Shown here: in pieces, positions 49,568 through 57,910 of the stretch
Numbering within the stretch: the first letter of the stretch is position 1
Layout: the number at the start of each line of letters is the position of its first letter
Source: Parvibaculum sp046297875
GTDB lineage: Bacteria; Pseudomonadota; Alphaproteobacteria; Parvibaculales; Parvibaculaceae
NCBI RefSeq assembly: GCF_046297875.1
Contig: NZ_JBKBHD010000001.1
Coordinates: forward strand, 1,612,001-1,676,000
Reading direction: 5' to 3'
Length of the DNA: 64,000 bases
Position numbers and translations under genes: made by a program
Notes under the pieces: generated by a model
The model's database searches: none
What the model was told of the DNA's origin: nothing
What the model saw: the letters and a program-made list of their open reading frames with translations, nothing else

Positions 49568-50974
49568 ATGTCAGCCAACATAGCGGCCATTCTCTACGTC
49601 GTATCGGCGGTGCTGTTCATTCTGGCGCTGCGCGGGCTCTCGTCGCCCGAAACGTCACGTCAGGGCAATATCTACGGCATGATCGGTATGACGATTGCGA
49701 TCGTCACCACACTCACGCTGCTGCAGGCACAGAACACGCTCACCTGGGGCATGATTGTTGTCGGCCTCGCCATCGGCGGCGGCATCGGTGCGGTTATCGC
49801 CCGGCGCATCGCCATGACGCAGATGCCGCAGCTTGTCGCGGCCTTCCACTCGCTGGTCGGCCTTGCCGCTGTGTTCGTTGCCTGGTCTGCGTTCCTCGCG
49901 CCGGAGGCCTATGGCATCGGCGCTTTCCACGCGATCCATGCGGCAAACCTGATCGAAATGGGCATAGGTGTTGCCATCGGCGCGATCACCTTCTCGGGCT
50001 CGGTCATCGCCTTTGCAAAGCTCAACGGGAACATGTCGGGCGCACCGATCATGCTGCCTGGCCGCCACGTTATCAATGCGGCGATGGCGCTTGCCATTGT
50101 CGGCGGCATCGGCTGGCTCTGCTCGGACCCGTCGCGCCAGACGATCGAGCTCTTCCTCGCCATCACGATCCTCTCCTTCATCATAGGCTTCCTCATCATC
50201 ATTCCGATCGGCGGCGCGGACATGCCCGTCGTCGTGTCGATGCTGAACTCCTATTCGGGGTGGGCGGCGGCCGGCATCGGCTTCACGCTCGGCAACCTCG
50301 CACTCATCATTGTGGGTGCGCTGGTCGGTTCGTCGGGCGCGATCCTCTCCTACATCATGTGCAAGGGGATGAACCGCTCCTTTATCAGCGTCATTCTCGG
50401 CGGCTTCGGTGCCGACACGTCGACGGCCGGCAGCGGCGTCGTGGAAACGCGGCCGGTAAAGCAGGGTTCTGCGGACGACGCAGCCTTCATCATGAAGAAC
50501 GCCGGTTCCGTCATCATCGTGCCGGGCTATGGCATGGCGGTGGCGCAGGCGCAGCATACGCTTCGCGAGATGGCGGACCTCCTCAAGGAAGAAGGCGTGA
50601 AGGTTTCCTACGCCATTCATCCGGTCGCGGGCCGTATGCCCGGCCACATGAACGTGCTGCTCGCGGAAGCGAACGTGCCTTACGATGAAGTGTTCGAGCT
50701 GGAAGACATCAACAACCAGTTCGCCCAGGCCGACGTGGCCTTCGTCATCGGCGCCAATGACGTCACCAACCCCTCCGCCAAGACCGACCCGCAAAGCCCG
50801 ATCTACGGTATGCCGGTGCTGGACGTGGAAAAGGCGAAGACCGTTCTCTTCATCAAGCGCGGCATGGGCTCCGGCTATGCGGGTGTCGAGAACGAGCTCT
50901 TCTTCCGCGATAACACCATGATGCTCTTCGGCGATGCGAAGAAGATGGTAGAGGAAATCGTCAAGAATCTCTGA
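49568..50974 (+). CDS. pntB: NAD(P) transhydrogenase subunit beta (PntB)
   Basis: A 468-residue subunit. The first half has eight or nine membrane helices with HSLVGLAAVFVAWSA (the proton-path His) and NSYSGWAAAGIGFTLGN. The second half is the NADP(H)-binding domain III: VPGYGMAVAQAQHTLREMAD, HPVAGRMPGHMNVLLAEANV, FVIGANDVTNPSAK and KRGMGSGYAGVENELF. All are textbook PntB motifs. A terminator follows at 51001. The operon supplies NADPH for biosynthesis and antioxidant systems. Confidence 0.97.
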   Translation: MSANIAAILYVVSAVLFILALRGLSSPETSRQGNIYGMIGMTIAIVTTLTLLQAQNTLTWGMIVVGLAIGGGIGAVIARRIAMTQMPQLVAAFHSLVGLAAVFVAWSAFLAPEAYGIGAFHAIHAANLIEMGIGVAIGAITFSGSVIAFAKLNGNMSGAPIMLPGRHVINAAMALAIVGGIGWLCSDPSRQTIELFLAITILSFIIGFLIIIPIGGADMPVVVSMLNSYSGWAAAGIGFTLGNLALIIVGALVGSSGAILSYIMCKGMNRSFISVILGGFGADTSTAGSGVVETRPVKQGSADDAAFIMKNAGSVIIVPGYGMAVAQAQHTLREMADLLKEEGVKVSYAIHPVAGRMPGHMNVLLAEANVPYDEVFELEDINNQFAQADVAFVIGANDVTNPSAKTDPQSPIYGMPVLDVEKAKTVLFIKRGMGSGYAGVENELFFRDNTMMLFGDAKKMVEEIVKNL

Positions 50975-51000
50975 GTGAAGTTCTCGCTGGACGAATTGGG

Positions 51001-51035
51001 CGGGCGGTGTTCAAAGTGAGCGCCGCCCGTTTTCA
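51001..51035 (+). terminator. Terminator of pnt operon
   Basis: CGGGCGGTG (51001-51009) pairs with CGCCGCCCG (51021-51029) with one G-T wobble; the loop is 11 bases and TTTT follows. A very similar element follows the next gene. Confidence 0.8.
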
Positions 51036-51064
51036 TTGGGCGGCACCTGAGAGGGGGAAATGAA

Positions 51065-51442
51065 ATGATCTGGATTGCTCGTGTCGCGGCCGCGCTGGTA
51101 GGTCTCTTTTCGCTCGCCATGGGCGTCATGGTGATCCTCTCGCCAGTGGAGGCGGGGGAGAGCCTTGGCATCGGCGCGCTGTCGCCGATCGGGCTCAACG
51201 CGCTTCGCGCTGACATCGGCGCCTTCTTCCTGGCAAGCGCGGCCGCAAGCGGGGCTGCGCTTTTCGGCGGTCGGCCGCACTGGATGCTGGGCGCCGCGGT
51301 GCTTTACGGGCTCGCGTTTCTTGGCCGCGTTTTCGGAGTGGTTGCCGATGGCGCGCCGGAAGGGATTGCGACGCCGCTCGTCGTCGAGTTCACGATGGTT
51401 GTGCTGTCGGTCTTTGCGGCGAAGAGGCTGGCGAAGGGCTGA
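51065..51442 (+). CDS. Small four-helix membrane protein (DUF4345-like)
   Basis: A 125-residue hydrophobic protein with about four membrane helices (ARVAAALVGLFSLAMGVMVI at the start; FTMVVLSVFAAKRLAKG at the end). The pattern, including LRADIGAFFLASAAASGAAL and the charged GGRPHWMLGAA, resembles DUF4345 proteins. The function of that family is unknown. It is a single gene between two similar terminator hairpins. Confidence 0.7.
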   Translation: MIWIARVAAALVGLFSLAMGVMVILSPVEAGESLGIGALSPIGLNALRADIGAFFLASAAASGAALFGGRPHWMLGAAVLYGLAFLGRVFGVVADGAPEGIATPLVVEFTMVVLSVFAAKRLAKG

Positions 51443-51467
51443 AGCGGCGGCATCTGGACGAAGCTCG

Positions 51468-51500
51468 CGGGCGGTGGTCATGATGGCGCTGCCCGTTTTC
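51468..51500 (+). terminator. Terminator-like hairpin after DUF4345-like gene
   Basis: CGGGCGG (51468-51474) and CTGCCCG (51489-51495) pair with one wobble, then TTTTC. Its layout matches the hairpin at 51001-51035. Confidence 0.65.
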
Positions 51501-51516
51501 CTTTCAGGGGAAGATC

Positions 51517-51867
51517 ATGGATATCTATCACGGCTGGTTCGATCTCAAGCCCGGTGTCGGCGACCTAGAGTTTGTCGATGCCTTCGAGAAATACATGGAG
51601 CGGCTGGAGGCCGAAGGCGTCATCGAGGGATGGCGGCTCACACGCAAGAAGCTTGGCCTCGCGCCGTCCCATCTCGGTGAGTTTCACTTCATGATCGAGG
51701 TGACGGATCTCACCCAGCTCGATAGCGCCTTCAACTGGGTGGCGACACGGGCCGAGCCGGTCGAGACCGATCATTTCAACGTCAACTCGCTGGTTCACAA
51801 TATCCAGTTCGCGCTCTACCGCGATTTCCCGGACCCCGTGCGCGAGCGCGGCGAGGAAAGGTTCTGA
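51517..51867 (+). CDS. Conserved hypothetical protein
   Basis: A 116-residue soluble protein, MDIYHGWFDLKPGVGDLEFV at the N-terminus, with alternating strands and helices such as FEKYMERLEAEGVIEGWRLT and FHFMIEVTDLTQLDSAF. The layout looks like a ferredoxin-like or dimeric alpha-beta barrel fold, but this is only an impression. I recognise it as a type common in alphaproteobacteria but cannot name a function. The GNAT gene begins 1 bp after its stop. Confidence 0.7.
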   Translation: MDIYHGWFDLKPGVGDLEFVDAFEKYMERLEAEGVIEGWRLTRKKLGLAPSHLGEFHFMIEVTDLTQLDSAFNWVATRAEPVETDHFNVNSLVHNIQFALYRDFPDPVRERGEERF

Positions 51868-51868
51868 G

Positions 51869-52345
51869 GTGAGCATTGCGATTCGCGAAGCGCGGCCAGA
51901 CGACAGGCCAACCCTCGTCCGGCTGATGGGTGCGCTGCACGACTTCGAATCCGCCTTCGAGGAAAACCGGGCTGGAGCCGAGGCCGCCGACAGCCATCTT
52001 GCCTCGGTGGAGAAATCGGTTGCTGAACTGGGTGGCGTCATTCTCGTCGCCGAGGCGGGCGGCGCGGTCGTGGGCTTCGTCGCCTATACATTCGAGGAAG
52101 ATCCCGGCACCTTCGTCCGTCCCGAATATCGCCAGCATGCGCTTATCTGGGATATCTCGGTGGCAGAGGAAGCGCGGGGGCAGGGGATCGGACAGGCGCT
52201 GCTCCGCGCGGCCGAGGATGCGGCGAAGGCTGCCGGTATCCGCGAGATGCGGCTCTTTGTGCTGGAGGCCAATACGCGCGCCCGGCGCATTTATGAGGAA
52301 TCGGGCTATCGCAATTACGAGCGCTTTCTCTCAAAGCGCATCTGA
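51869..52345 (+). CDS. GNAT-family N-acetyltransferase
   Basis: A 158-residue acetyltransferase, starting at GTG 51869 immediately after the previous stop. IREARPDDRPTLVRLM is the usual N-terminus. The CoA loop is DISVAEEARGQGIGQALLRA and the tail LFVLEANTRARRIYEESGYR. The acceptor is unknown. It ends close to the terminator of the convergent rpsU gene. Confidence 0.85.
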   Translation: MSIAIREARPDDRPTLVRLMGALHDFESAFEENRAGAEAADSHLASVEKSVAELGGVILVAEAGGAVVGFVAYTFEEDPGTFVRPEYRQHALIWDISVAEEARGQGIGQALLRAAEDAAKAAGIREMRLFVLEANTRARRIYEESGYRNYERFLSKRI

Positions 52346-52349
52346 CCCC

Positions 52350-52383
52350 CAGAAAAGCAAAACGCCCCCGGAAACCGGAGGCG
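52350..52383 (-). terminator. Terminator of rpsU
   Basis: On the minus strand CGCCTCCGG pairs with CCGGGGGCG (one G-T wobble) around a TTT loop, followed by TTTTGCTTTT. It lies about 30 bp after the rpsU stop. Confidence 0.85.
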
Positions 52384-52412
52384 CTTCAAAAACTTGTGTT
52401 CGCTGCGAAAGA

Positions 52413-52631
52413 TTACTTCTTGGCGGCAACGCCGGATTCGCGCTGGGCGCGCTTGCGGGCGAGCTTGCGGGCGCGGCGGATCGCCTCGGCCTTTTCGCGG
52501 GCGCGCTTCTCGGAGGGCTTCTCGTAGAAGTTGCGCAGCTTCATTTCGCGGAACACGCCTTCGCGCTGAAGCTTCTTCTTCAGGGCTTTCATGGCCTGGT
52601 CGACGTTGTTATCGCGAACGAGTACCTGCAC
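52413..52631 (-). CDS. rpsU: 30S ribosomal protein S21
   Basis: A 72-residue basic protein with the S21 pattern: MQVLVRDNNVDQAMKALKKK at the N-terminus, then REMKLRNFYEKPSEKRAREK and a Lys/Arg tail. It starts at GTG 52631 with AGGA about eight bases upstream. S21 helps the 30S subunit pair with Shine-Dalgarno sequences. The open frame extends further upstream but the family length fits this start. A terminator follows. Confidence 0.95.
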   Translation of the reverse strand: MQVLVRDNNVDQAMKALKKKLQREGVFREMKLRNFYEKPSEKRAREKAEAIRRARKLARKRAQRESGVAAKK

Positions 52632-52817
52632 GGGCTGATCCTGCTTTTGGTTCAATAAGTTAGTCGCGGGCCCAGTTTCCCGGACCCGCGAGAGACGCCT
52701 ATCTAGCAAAGGAATCGGGGCTTGTCCACCGTTCCGGGGCCTAATTTTCGGGGGTTTCCGGGTCTGCGCGGCCAAGTCCGGTTGCCGGAAACGGGGCCGG
52801 GCCTCATATTCCCCCTC

Positions 52818-53393
52818 ATGGCCATACGCAAGATCGCCCGCATGGGCCACCCTATCCTTCAGGGGGTGGCAAAGCCCGTTCCGGACCCGACTGCCCCGGA
52901 CGTGCAGGCGCTTGTCCGCGACATGATCGAAACCATGATCGACGCCAATGGGGCGGGGCTGGCCGCGCCGCAGGTCTATGAACCCTGGCGGATCGTGATC
53001 TTTCAGGCGCCGCCAGAGCGGTCCCCGGAAGAAGTGGACGAGGAGGAGGCCTTCGACCATACGGCGCCGCTGACCGTTCTCATCAACCCTGAGATCGAGT
53101 TCCTGACCACGGAAACCGAAAAGGGCTGGGAAGGCTGCCTCTCGGTGCCGGGGCTTCGCGGTGCCGTGCCGCGCGTGACGGCGCTCCGCTACCGGGGTCT
53201 GACCCATAAGGGCGAGACGATCGAGCGCGTGGCGCGCGGTTTTCATGCCCGTGTGGTTCAGCATGAATGCGATCATCTCGACGGCATTCTTTATCCGCAG
53301 CGGATGGACGATCTGTCGGAACTGATATTCGAGAGCGAGGCAAAGGCGTGGTTTGCCGCCCGCCAGCCCGCCGAGGAGACGGAAAATGGCTGA
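52818..53393 (+). CDS. def: Peptide deformylase
   Basis: A 191-residue metalloenzyme that removes the formyl group from new proteins. All three motifs are present: GAGLAAPQV (Gln), EGCLSVPG (metal Cys) and QHECDHLDG (two metal His and catalytic Glu). An acidic insert (PEEVDEEEAFDH) lies between the first and second motifs. The start at 52818 gives the normal N-terminus MAIRKIARMGHPIL. The end overlaps the COQ9 gene by 8 bp. No formyltransferase gene is next to it. Confidence 0.95.
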   Translation: MAIRKIARMGHPILQGVAKPVPDPTAPDVQALVRDMIETMIDANGAGLAAPQVYEPWRIVIFQAPPERSPEEVDEEEAFDHTAPLTVLINPEIEFLTTETEKGWEGCLSVPGLRGAVPRVTALRYRGLTHKGETIERVARGFHARVVQHECDHLDGILYPQRMDDLSELIFESEAKAWFAARQPAEETENG

Positions 53394-54075
53394 GACGAAG
53401 AAGGCGCGGCCCGGCACGGGCAAGGCAAAGAACGATCATCTCGAAGAAGCGCGCGCGCGCATTCTTGAGGCGGCGCTGCCCAACGTCGCCTTCGATGGCT
53501 GGACGCCGAAGCTGCTGCGCGATGCTGCGGCGCAGGCGGGCATTTCGGCGGGCGAAGCGCGGCTTGCCTTCCCCGGAGGTGTGCTCGATCTCGTCGAGTA
53601 TTTCCTTGCCGACGGTGACCGCCGCATGGCTGAGGCGCTGGCGCATGAGAATGTCGCCGACATGAAAATCCGCGAACGCATCACGCTTGCGGTCCGTAAG
53701 CGGATCGAGGTGGATATTCACAGCCGCGAGGCGATGCGCCGCGCTATCACGCTTCTCGCGCTGCCGGCATCGGGCACACTCGGCGCGCGTACGCTCTATC
53801 GCACGGTGGATGCCATCTGGCGTGCCGTCGGCGACACCTCGACCGATTTCAATTTCTATACGAAGCGCGCGACGCTGGCCGGCGTCTTTTCCGCCGTCAC
53901 GCTCTACTGGTTCGCCGACGACTCGGAAGATTTTGCGAAGACCTGGGCATTCCTCGATAACCGCATTGTGGATGTGATGCGTTTCGAGCGTGTGAAGGCA
54001 GGTGTGAAAGGGATTGCTGCGAAGCTGCCAGACCCCCTGTCCTTGCTTGGGCGTCTGCGGTACGGGCGTGGCTGA
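53386..54075 (+). CDS. COQ9 family protein
   Basis: A 229-residue protein. The N-terminal part resembles a TetR-type helix bundle (ARARILEAALPNVAFDGWTP, then RDAAAQAGISAGEARLAFPG), and the C-terminal part has YWFADDSEDFAKTWAFLDNR, the COQ9 signature that ends in a membrane-binding amphipathic helix. COQ9 binds lipids and helps hydroxylation steps of ubiquinone synthesis. This suits an organism with aerobic respiration. It overlaps def by 8 bp and has GAGGAGACGG upstream. Confidence 0.88.
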   Translation: MAETKKARPGTGKAKNDHLEEARARILEAALPNVAFDGWTPKLLRDAAAQAGISAGEARLAFPGGVLDLVEYFLADGDRRMAEALAHENVADMKIRERITLAVRKRIEVDIHSREAMRRAITLLALPASGTLGARTLYRTVDAIWRAVGDTSTDFNFYTKRATLAGVFSAVTLYWFADDSEDFAKTWAFLDNRIVDVMRFERVKAGVKGIAAKLPDPLSLLGRLRYGRG

Positions 54076-54078
54076 ATT

Positions 54079-54705
54079 TCAGTCCGGTACGCCTGATCCG
54101 ATATCGATCCAGACCATGTCGGTGATTTCGCTCGCAAAGACCGGCTTTTCGGAAGGTGCGCGGTATTCAAGCGCTTCTTCGCGGTCATGCACGCTGACGA
54201 TACGCGGGCGCTGGCCTTCCGGTCCGTGCAGCGGCAGGTAGATACTCTGTACATAGGCGACGCGGCCAGTCACATATTCAGTAAGGTAGCGCACCTGCCA
54301 GCCGCAGGGGCGGCAGACTACTTCATGCATGTCGCGCGAACACTGACGGCGGTATGAGCCGTCAATATAGTCGAGAAGGTTCGTGCCGGTCGCGTCATAA
54401 GAGAGGCGTTCAGCAAGTCCGGTGCCTACGAGACGCTGGATGATCTCTTCAGCGCTATTCATGCTCAGCATCGCAATCTCGGGCAGGAGGTGACGCATGT
54501 CCATCGGATTGAAGTCGGAAGACTTGGGCATGCCGCGATGTTTCGGCAGGCGCGACCAATAGTTGAAGAGATCGCAATGCGTGCTGGTGCCGAGCAAAGG
54601 CTCTGTCGCGCGGCGGCCGGGGCTTGGCGCACATTCTGCCATCAGCGATGCGACATCTTCCGGCAGCGGCGTCGCATCCATCGTTCTGGCCGCTTCCCAT
54701 GTCAT
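54079..54705 (-). CDS. PAS-domain protein (PAS_5 / COG5388 type)
   Basis: A 208-residue cytosolic protein dominated by one PAS-like domain with the alphaproteobacterial pattern LFNYWSRLPKHRGMPKSSDF, IIQRLVGTGLAERLSYDATG and SYRRQCSRDMHEVV. No output domain is attached. Members are sensors of unknown ligand, often of cell-cycle or stress function. The ATG at 54705 is the favoured start; a GTG at 54747 would add 14 residues. It is convergent with COQ9 at 3 bp. Confidence 0.8.
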   Translation of the reverse strand: MTWEAARTMDATPLPEDVASLMAECAPSPGRRATEPLLGTSTHCDLFNYWSRLPKHRGMPKSSDFNPMDMRHLLPEIAMLSMNSAEEIIQRLVGTGLAERLSYDATGTNLLDYIDGSYRRQCSRDMHEVVCRPCGWQVRYLTEYVTGRVAYVQSIYLPLHGPEGQRPRIVSVHDREEALEYRAPSEKPVFASEITDMVWIDIGSGVPD

Positions 54706-54795
54706 GGGTGGCCCATTCCTTCCCTTTCGCGCGGTGCCTTGAGGCACTTCTGCGCGGTTGCAGATCCTCTCGGGATCAAGATTGGAAGGGGCAGG

Positions 54796-55914
54796 TTAAG
54801 AAGGTGTAACCGGTGGCCGCTTGCCGAGGGGATAAAGCCGCGTCACATGGCCCATCTTGCGGCCCGGGCGGGCTTCCGCCTTGCCATAGAGGTGGATCGC
54901 GGTGTCCGGTTCGCGGGAGAGGTGCTCCCAGGCGTTAACCTCGTCGCCGATGAGGTTTGTCATCACGGCATCGGAATGGCGGCGCGGGCTGCCAAGCGGC
55001 CAGCCGCAGACGGCGCGCATATGCTGCTCGAACTGGCTCACCGCGCAGGCATCCATCGTCCAGTGGCCGGAATTGTGAACGCGCGGCGCGATCTCGTTCA
55101 CAAGCAGGCGGCGCTTGCTGCCCTGTTTTGGCAGCAGAAACATTTCGACACCCATCACACCCACATAGTCTAGCTCGTTCGCAATCCGCGCGGCGATGGC
55201 GCAGGCTTCATCGGCAATCGCCTTCGGCAACGCGGCGGGCGCGAGCGTGCGGTCGAGAATATGGTTCTTGTGGATGTTCTCGACGGGATCGTAAGCCGCC
55301 GTCTCACCGTCAAGGCCGCGTGCGACGATGACGGAAATCTCGCGCTCGAATTTCACGAAGCCTTCGAGGATAGCGGGCGCGCGGCCGATCTCGTCATACG
55401 CAGCGCGCGCTTCTTCGGGCGACATGATCTTCGCCTGGCCCTTGCCGTCATAGCCGAAGCGGCGCGTCTTCAATACGCTCGGGGTACCGATGCTTGAGAC
55501 GGCATCCATGAGGCTCGCCTCGTCCGATACATCGGCGAAAGGCGCAGTGAGGATGCCATGCGCCTGCATGAAGTGCTTTTCGACGATGCGGTCCTGCGCC
55601 GTTGCAAGCGCGACCGGGCCGGGGCGGACGATCCCGTGTTCGGAGAGGATACGCGCCGTTTCGGCGGGCACGTTTTCGAATTCATAGGTCACGGCGTCGA
55701 CGCTTTCGGCAAAGCGCGTCAGCGCCGCCTCATCGTCATATTCGGCGCAGGTGAATTGCGCGGCGACTTCGGCGGCGGGCGCATCCTTTTCCGGGCAATA
55801 GATATGCGCGTGGAGGCCCATTTCGGCGGCAGCACTCGCAAGCATCCGGCCAAGCTGTCCGCCGCCCAGAATCCCGATGGTGCCGCCCGGAGCGATGATA
55901 CCGTTGTCCACCAT
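54796..55914 (-). CDS. purK: N5-carboxyaminoimidazole ribonucleotide synthase
   Basis: A 372-residue ATP-grasp enzyme of purine synthesis that carboxylates AIR using ATP and bicarbonate. Motifs are GTIGILGGGQLGRMLASAA, then TYEFENVP, KTRRFGYDGKGQA (ATP loop), FEREISVIVAR and LLVNEIAPRVHNSGHWTMDA. Starts at ATG 55914, 13 bp after the purE stop. PurE and PurK are sequential steps, so the operon order purE-purK matches the pathway. Confidence 0.97.
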   Translation of the reverse strand: MVDNGIIAPGGTIGILGGGQLGRMLASAAAEMGLHAHIYCPEKDAPAAEVAAQFTCAEYDDEAALTRFAESVDAVTYEFENVPAETARILSEHGIVRPGPVALATAQDRIVEKHFMQAHGILTAPFADVSDEASLMDAVSSIGTPSVLKTRRFGYDGKGQAKIMSPEEARAAYDEIGRAPAILEGFVKFEREISVIVARGLDGETAAYDPVENIHKNHILDRTLAPAALPKAIADEACAIAARIANELDYVGVMGVEMFLLPKQGSKRRLLVNEIAPRVHNSGHWTMDACAVSQFEQHMRAVCGWPLGSPRRHSDAVMTNLIGDEVNAWEHLSREPDTAIHLYGKAEARPGRKMGHVTRLYPLGKRPPVTPS

Positions 55915-55927
55915 GAGGCTAGCGTTC

Positions 55928-56467
55928 TTACCTGTCCTGCGGCGCGTGAGCGACGGAATCCGTCTGCTTCGCGCGGTAAGCGTCGAGGCGCCTTGCCAGT
56001 GCATCGTCGGAGAGCGCCAGCACGGCGGCGGCAAGCAACCCCGCATTCTTCGCGCCCGCCTCGCCGATGGCGAGCGTGCCGACCGGAATGCCGCCTGGCA
56101 TCTGCACGATGGAGAGAAGGCTGTCCTGACCGGACAGCGCCTTCGACTGGACGGGTACGCCGAATACCGGAAGCGGCGTGAGGGAGGCCGTCATGCCCGG
56201 CAGATGCGCTGCGCCGCCCGCACCCGCCACGATCACCTTGAGGCCACGGGCCTTGGCGGTTTTCGCATAGTCGACCATGCGTTCGGGCGTGCGGTGGGCG
56301 GAGACGATCCGCGCCTCGTAAGCCACGCCCAGCGCGTCCAGCACATCGGCGGCATGTTTCATGGTCGGCCAGTCCGACTGGCTGCCCATGATGATGCCGA
56401 CCAGCGGCTTTTTCGAGGATCTGGCAGGCGCTTTCGCCTGTTTCGCGCCGGGTTTCTTCGCAGCCAT
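55928..56467 (-). CDS. purE: N5-carboxyaminoimidazole ribonucleotide mutase
   Basis: A 179-residue protein. A basic 20-residue lead (MAAKKPGAKQAKAPARSSKK) precedes the PurE core: VGIIMGSQSDWPTMKHAADV, SAHRTPERMVDYAK, VIVAGAGGAAHLPGMTASLT and MPGGIPVGTLAIGEAGAKNA. It moves the carboxyl group from N5 to C4 of the ring, following PurK. ATG 56467 is preferred; the frame continues upstream but without a Met nearby that fits. The lead is longer than in most PurE proteins. Confidence 0.97.
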   Translation of the reverse strand: MAAKKPGAKQAKAPARSSKKPLVGIIMGSQSDWPTMKHAADVLDALGVAYEARIVSAHRTPERMVDYAKTAKARGLKVIVAGAGGAAHLPGMTASLTPLPVFGVPVQSKALSGQDSLLSIVQMPGGIPVGTLAIGEAGAKNAGLLAAAVLALSDDALARRLDAYRAKQTDSVAHAPQDR

Positions 56468-56639
56468 CCGTCTCCGCGCCTCGCGGTCTGGCGGGCGCCT
56501 TTCGGGGCCTGCCGGTTTCGGAAAGCGAGGGAGTATAGGCATGGGCGGCGGCTTGGCAAGGACAGGGCGGGACCCGGAATAAACCCCCGAGCTTTAGTGT
56601 GCAATTGGCGATTTTCGGTAGAATGCGCGCTGGGCCGTC

Positions 56640-57716
56640 TTATTGCCCCGGCTCCGCCTCACACGCTTCCGCGTCGCCGCAGCTGACGCTCTTCGCTTCT
56701 TCGCCTTCCGCCAGTGCGCGGAGCCAGTCGGTGGCTTTCACGCCTTCGACTTCATATGTGTAGAGACGATCGAAGCGGATGAGCGTGTGCGGAGTACCGC
56801 CTGCTACATATGAGCGGAAGCCGTGGATGGTGGCGGCGAGGTCCGAGCGGTTCTTCTCGATGAGCGGGTAGAGGCGCGTTTCGGTGCCGAGCAGTATCAG
56901 AAACATTTCCTGCACATCGTCATAGGCATTGTCGAACTGCGCGAAGGTGGCGCGGGGCGCGGCGATGGAAGCGCGGCGCCAGATTTCCTCGAAGGTTCCG
57001 GGCGTGCCGCCATCCGCCACCCAGACAGGCGCATCGTCGAAGAAGCCCCAGCCTTCCATCAGTCCGGCCACGGCCGGATCGCGGTAGCCGCCCGCGCCAT
57101 CGCCGAGTACCGAGATGCCGGCCTGCGGATATTGCTCCGAGATTTCAACGGCATACCAGGGCGCGGCAATGCCGCCCGCGCTCGACCCTGCGACGAAGAC
57201 GCGTTCGGGGGTATCTACATTCGCATAGACCCAGTCGAGCACGGCGCGGACATTGGTGCGGCCGCGATGGCGGACGGTGAATTCCTCTTTCCAGCTATCG
57301 TAAGCGACGTCGCGATTGCCGAGATGCACGTCTCCGGTGCAGTAGGTGACGAAGACCTGCGTCCAGTCCTTCAGCGGATTGTCGGCGCGGCTTTCATCGA
57401 ACACACCTTTCAGCTTGCGCGGGTCGTTATGCTCGATCTGCGAGGAGGGGAAGTAGGGCGTCGGTTCTTCCTCCGGCGAACACTGGTTGCCGGTCCAGCA
57501 GGCGCCGCCGCCATTGAGGAAGACAAAGAGCCGGTCCTCGCGGCCAGGTTTCACGTGAAACTCGAAGGGCGTGCCGAGCGCGCAGGAAGTTTCGCCACCC
57601 GGCGCAAGCGTCGTCCAACCGGGAGCCAGCGTTTCGAGTTTCGGCAGGTCCGAGGCGAGGGCGGGCCCCGCGAAGAGGGCGAACAGGACGGCGAGGGCGG
57701 CGGCGCGTATCGGCAT
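56640..57716 (-). CDS. Pectinacetylesterase-like exported hydrolase
   Basis: A 358-residue exported hydrolase. A signal peptide (MPIRAAALAVLFALFAGPAL, cleavage after LAS) precedes the body with LFVFLNGGGACWTGNQCSPE, QVFVTYCTGDVHLGNRDVAY and the elbow VFVAGSSAGGIAAPWYAVEI (Ser). This is the pattern of the pectinacetylesterase/notum family. The bacterial forms are usually esterases of unknown substrate. GGGA lies seven bases before the ATG. Several Cys suggest disulfides in the periplasm. Confidence 0.85.
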   Translation of the reverse strand: MPIRAAALAVLFALFAGPALASDLPKLETLAPGWTTLAPGGETSCALGTPFEFHVKPGREDRLFVFLNGGGACWTGNQCSPEEEPTPYFPSSQIEHNDPRKLKGVFDESRADNPLKDWTQVFVTYCTGDVHLGNRDVAYDSWKEEFTVRHRGRTNVRAVLDWVYANVDTPERVFVAGSSAGGIAAPWYAVEISEQYPQAGISVLGDGAGGYRDPAVAGLMEGWGFFDDAPVWVADGGTPGTFEEIWRRASIAAPRATFAQFDNAYDDVQEMFLILLGTETRLYPLIEKNRSDLAATIHGFRSYVAGGTPHTLIRFDRLYTYEVEGVKATDWLRALAEGEEAKSVSCGDAEACEAEPGQ

Positions 57717-57910
57717 GGGACGTTCCCTGTTTCTGGGCGGCCTTGGGGCCTCCTGTTGCAGAAAGCCTACAGGCAGGGCCGGCCTTCCGCCAATCACGGG
57801 TTGGCGGTCCGCCGCCGCGGCATAGCGCGGGGGGCCGAGAAATGGCATCTTGTCCCAGAGGGCGATTCGGGCGCTGAGGCGGCGCCCCACCAGAAGGGTG
57901 AAGGGACGCC

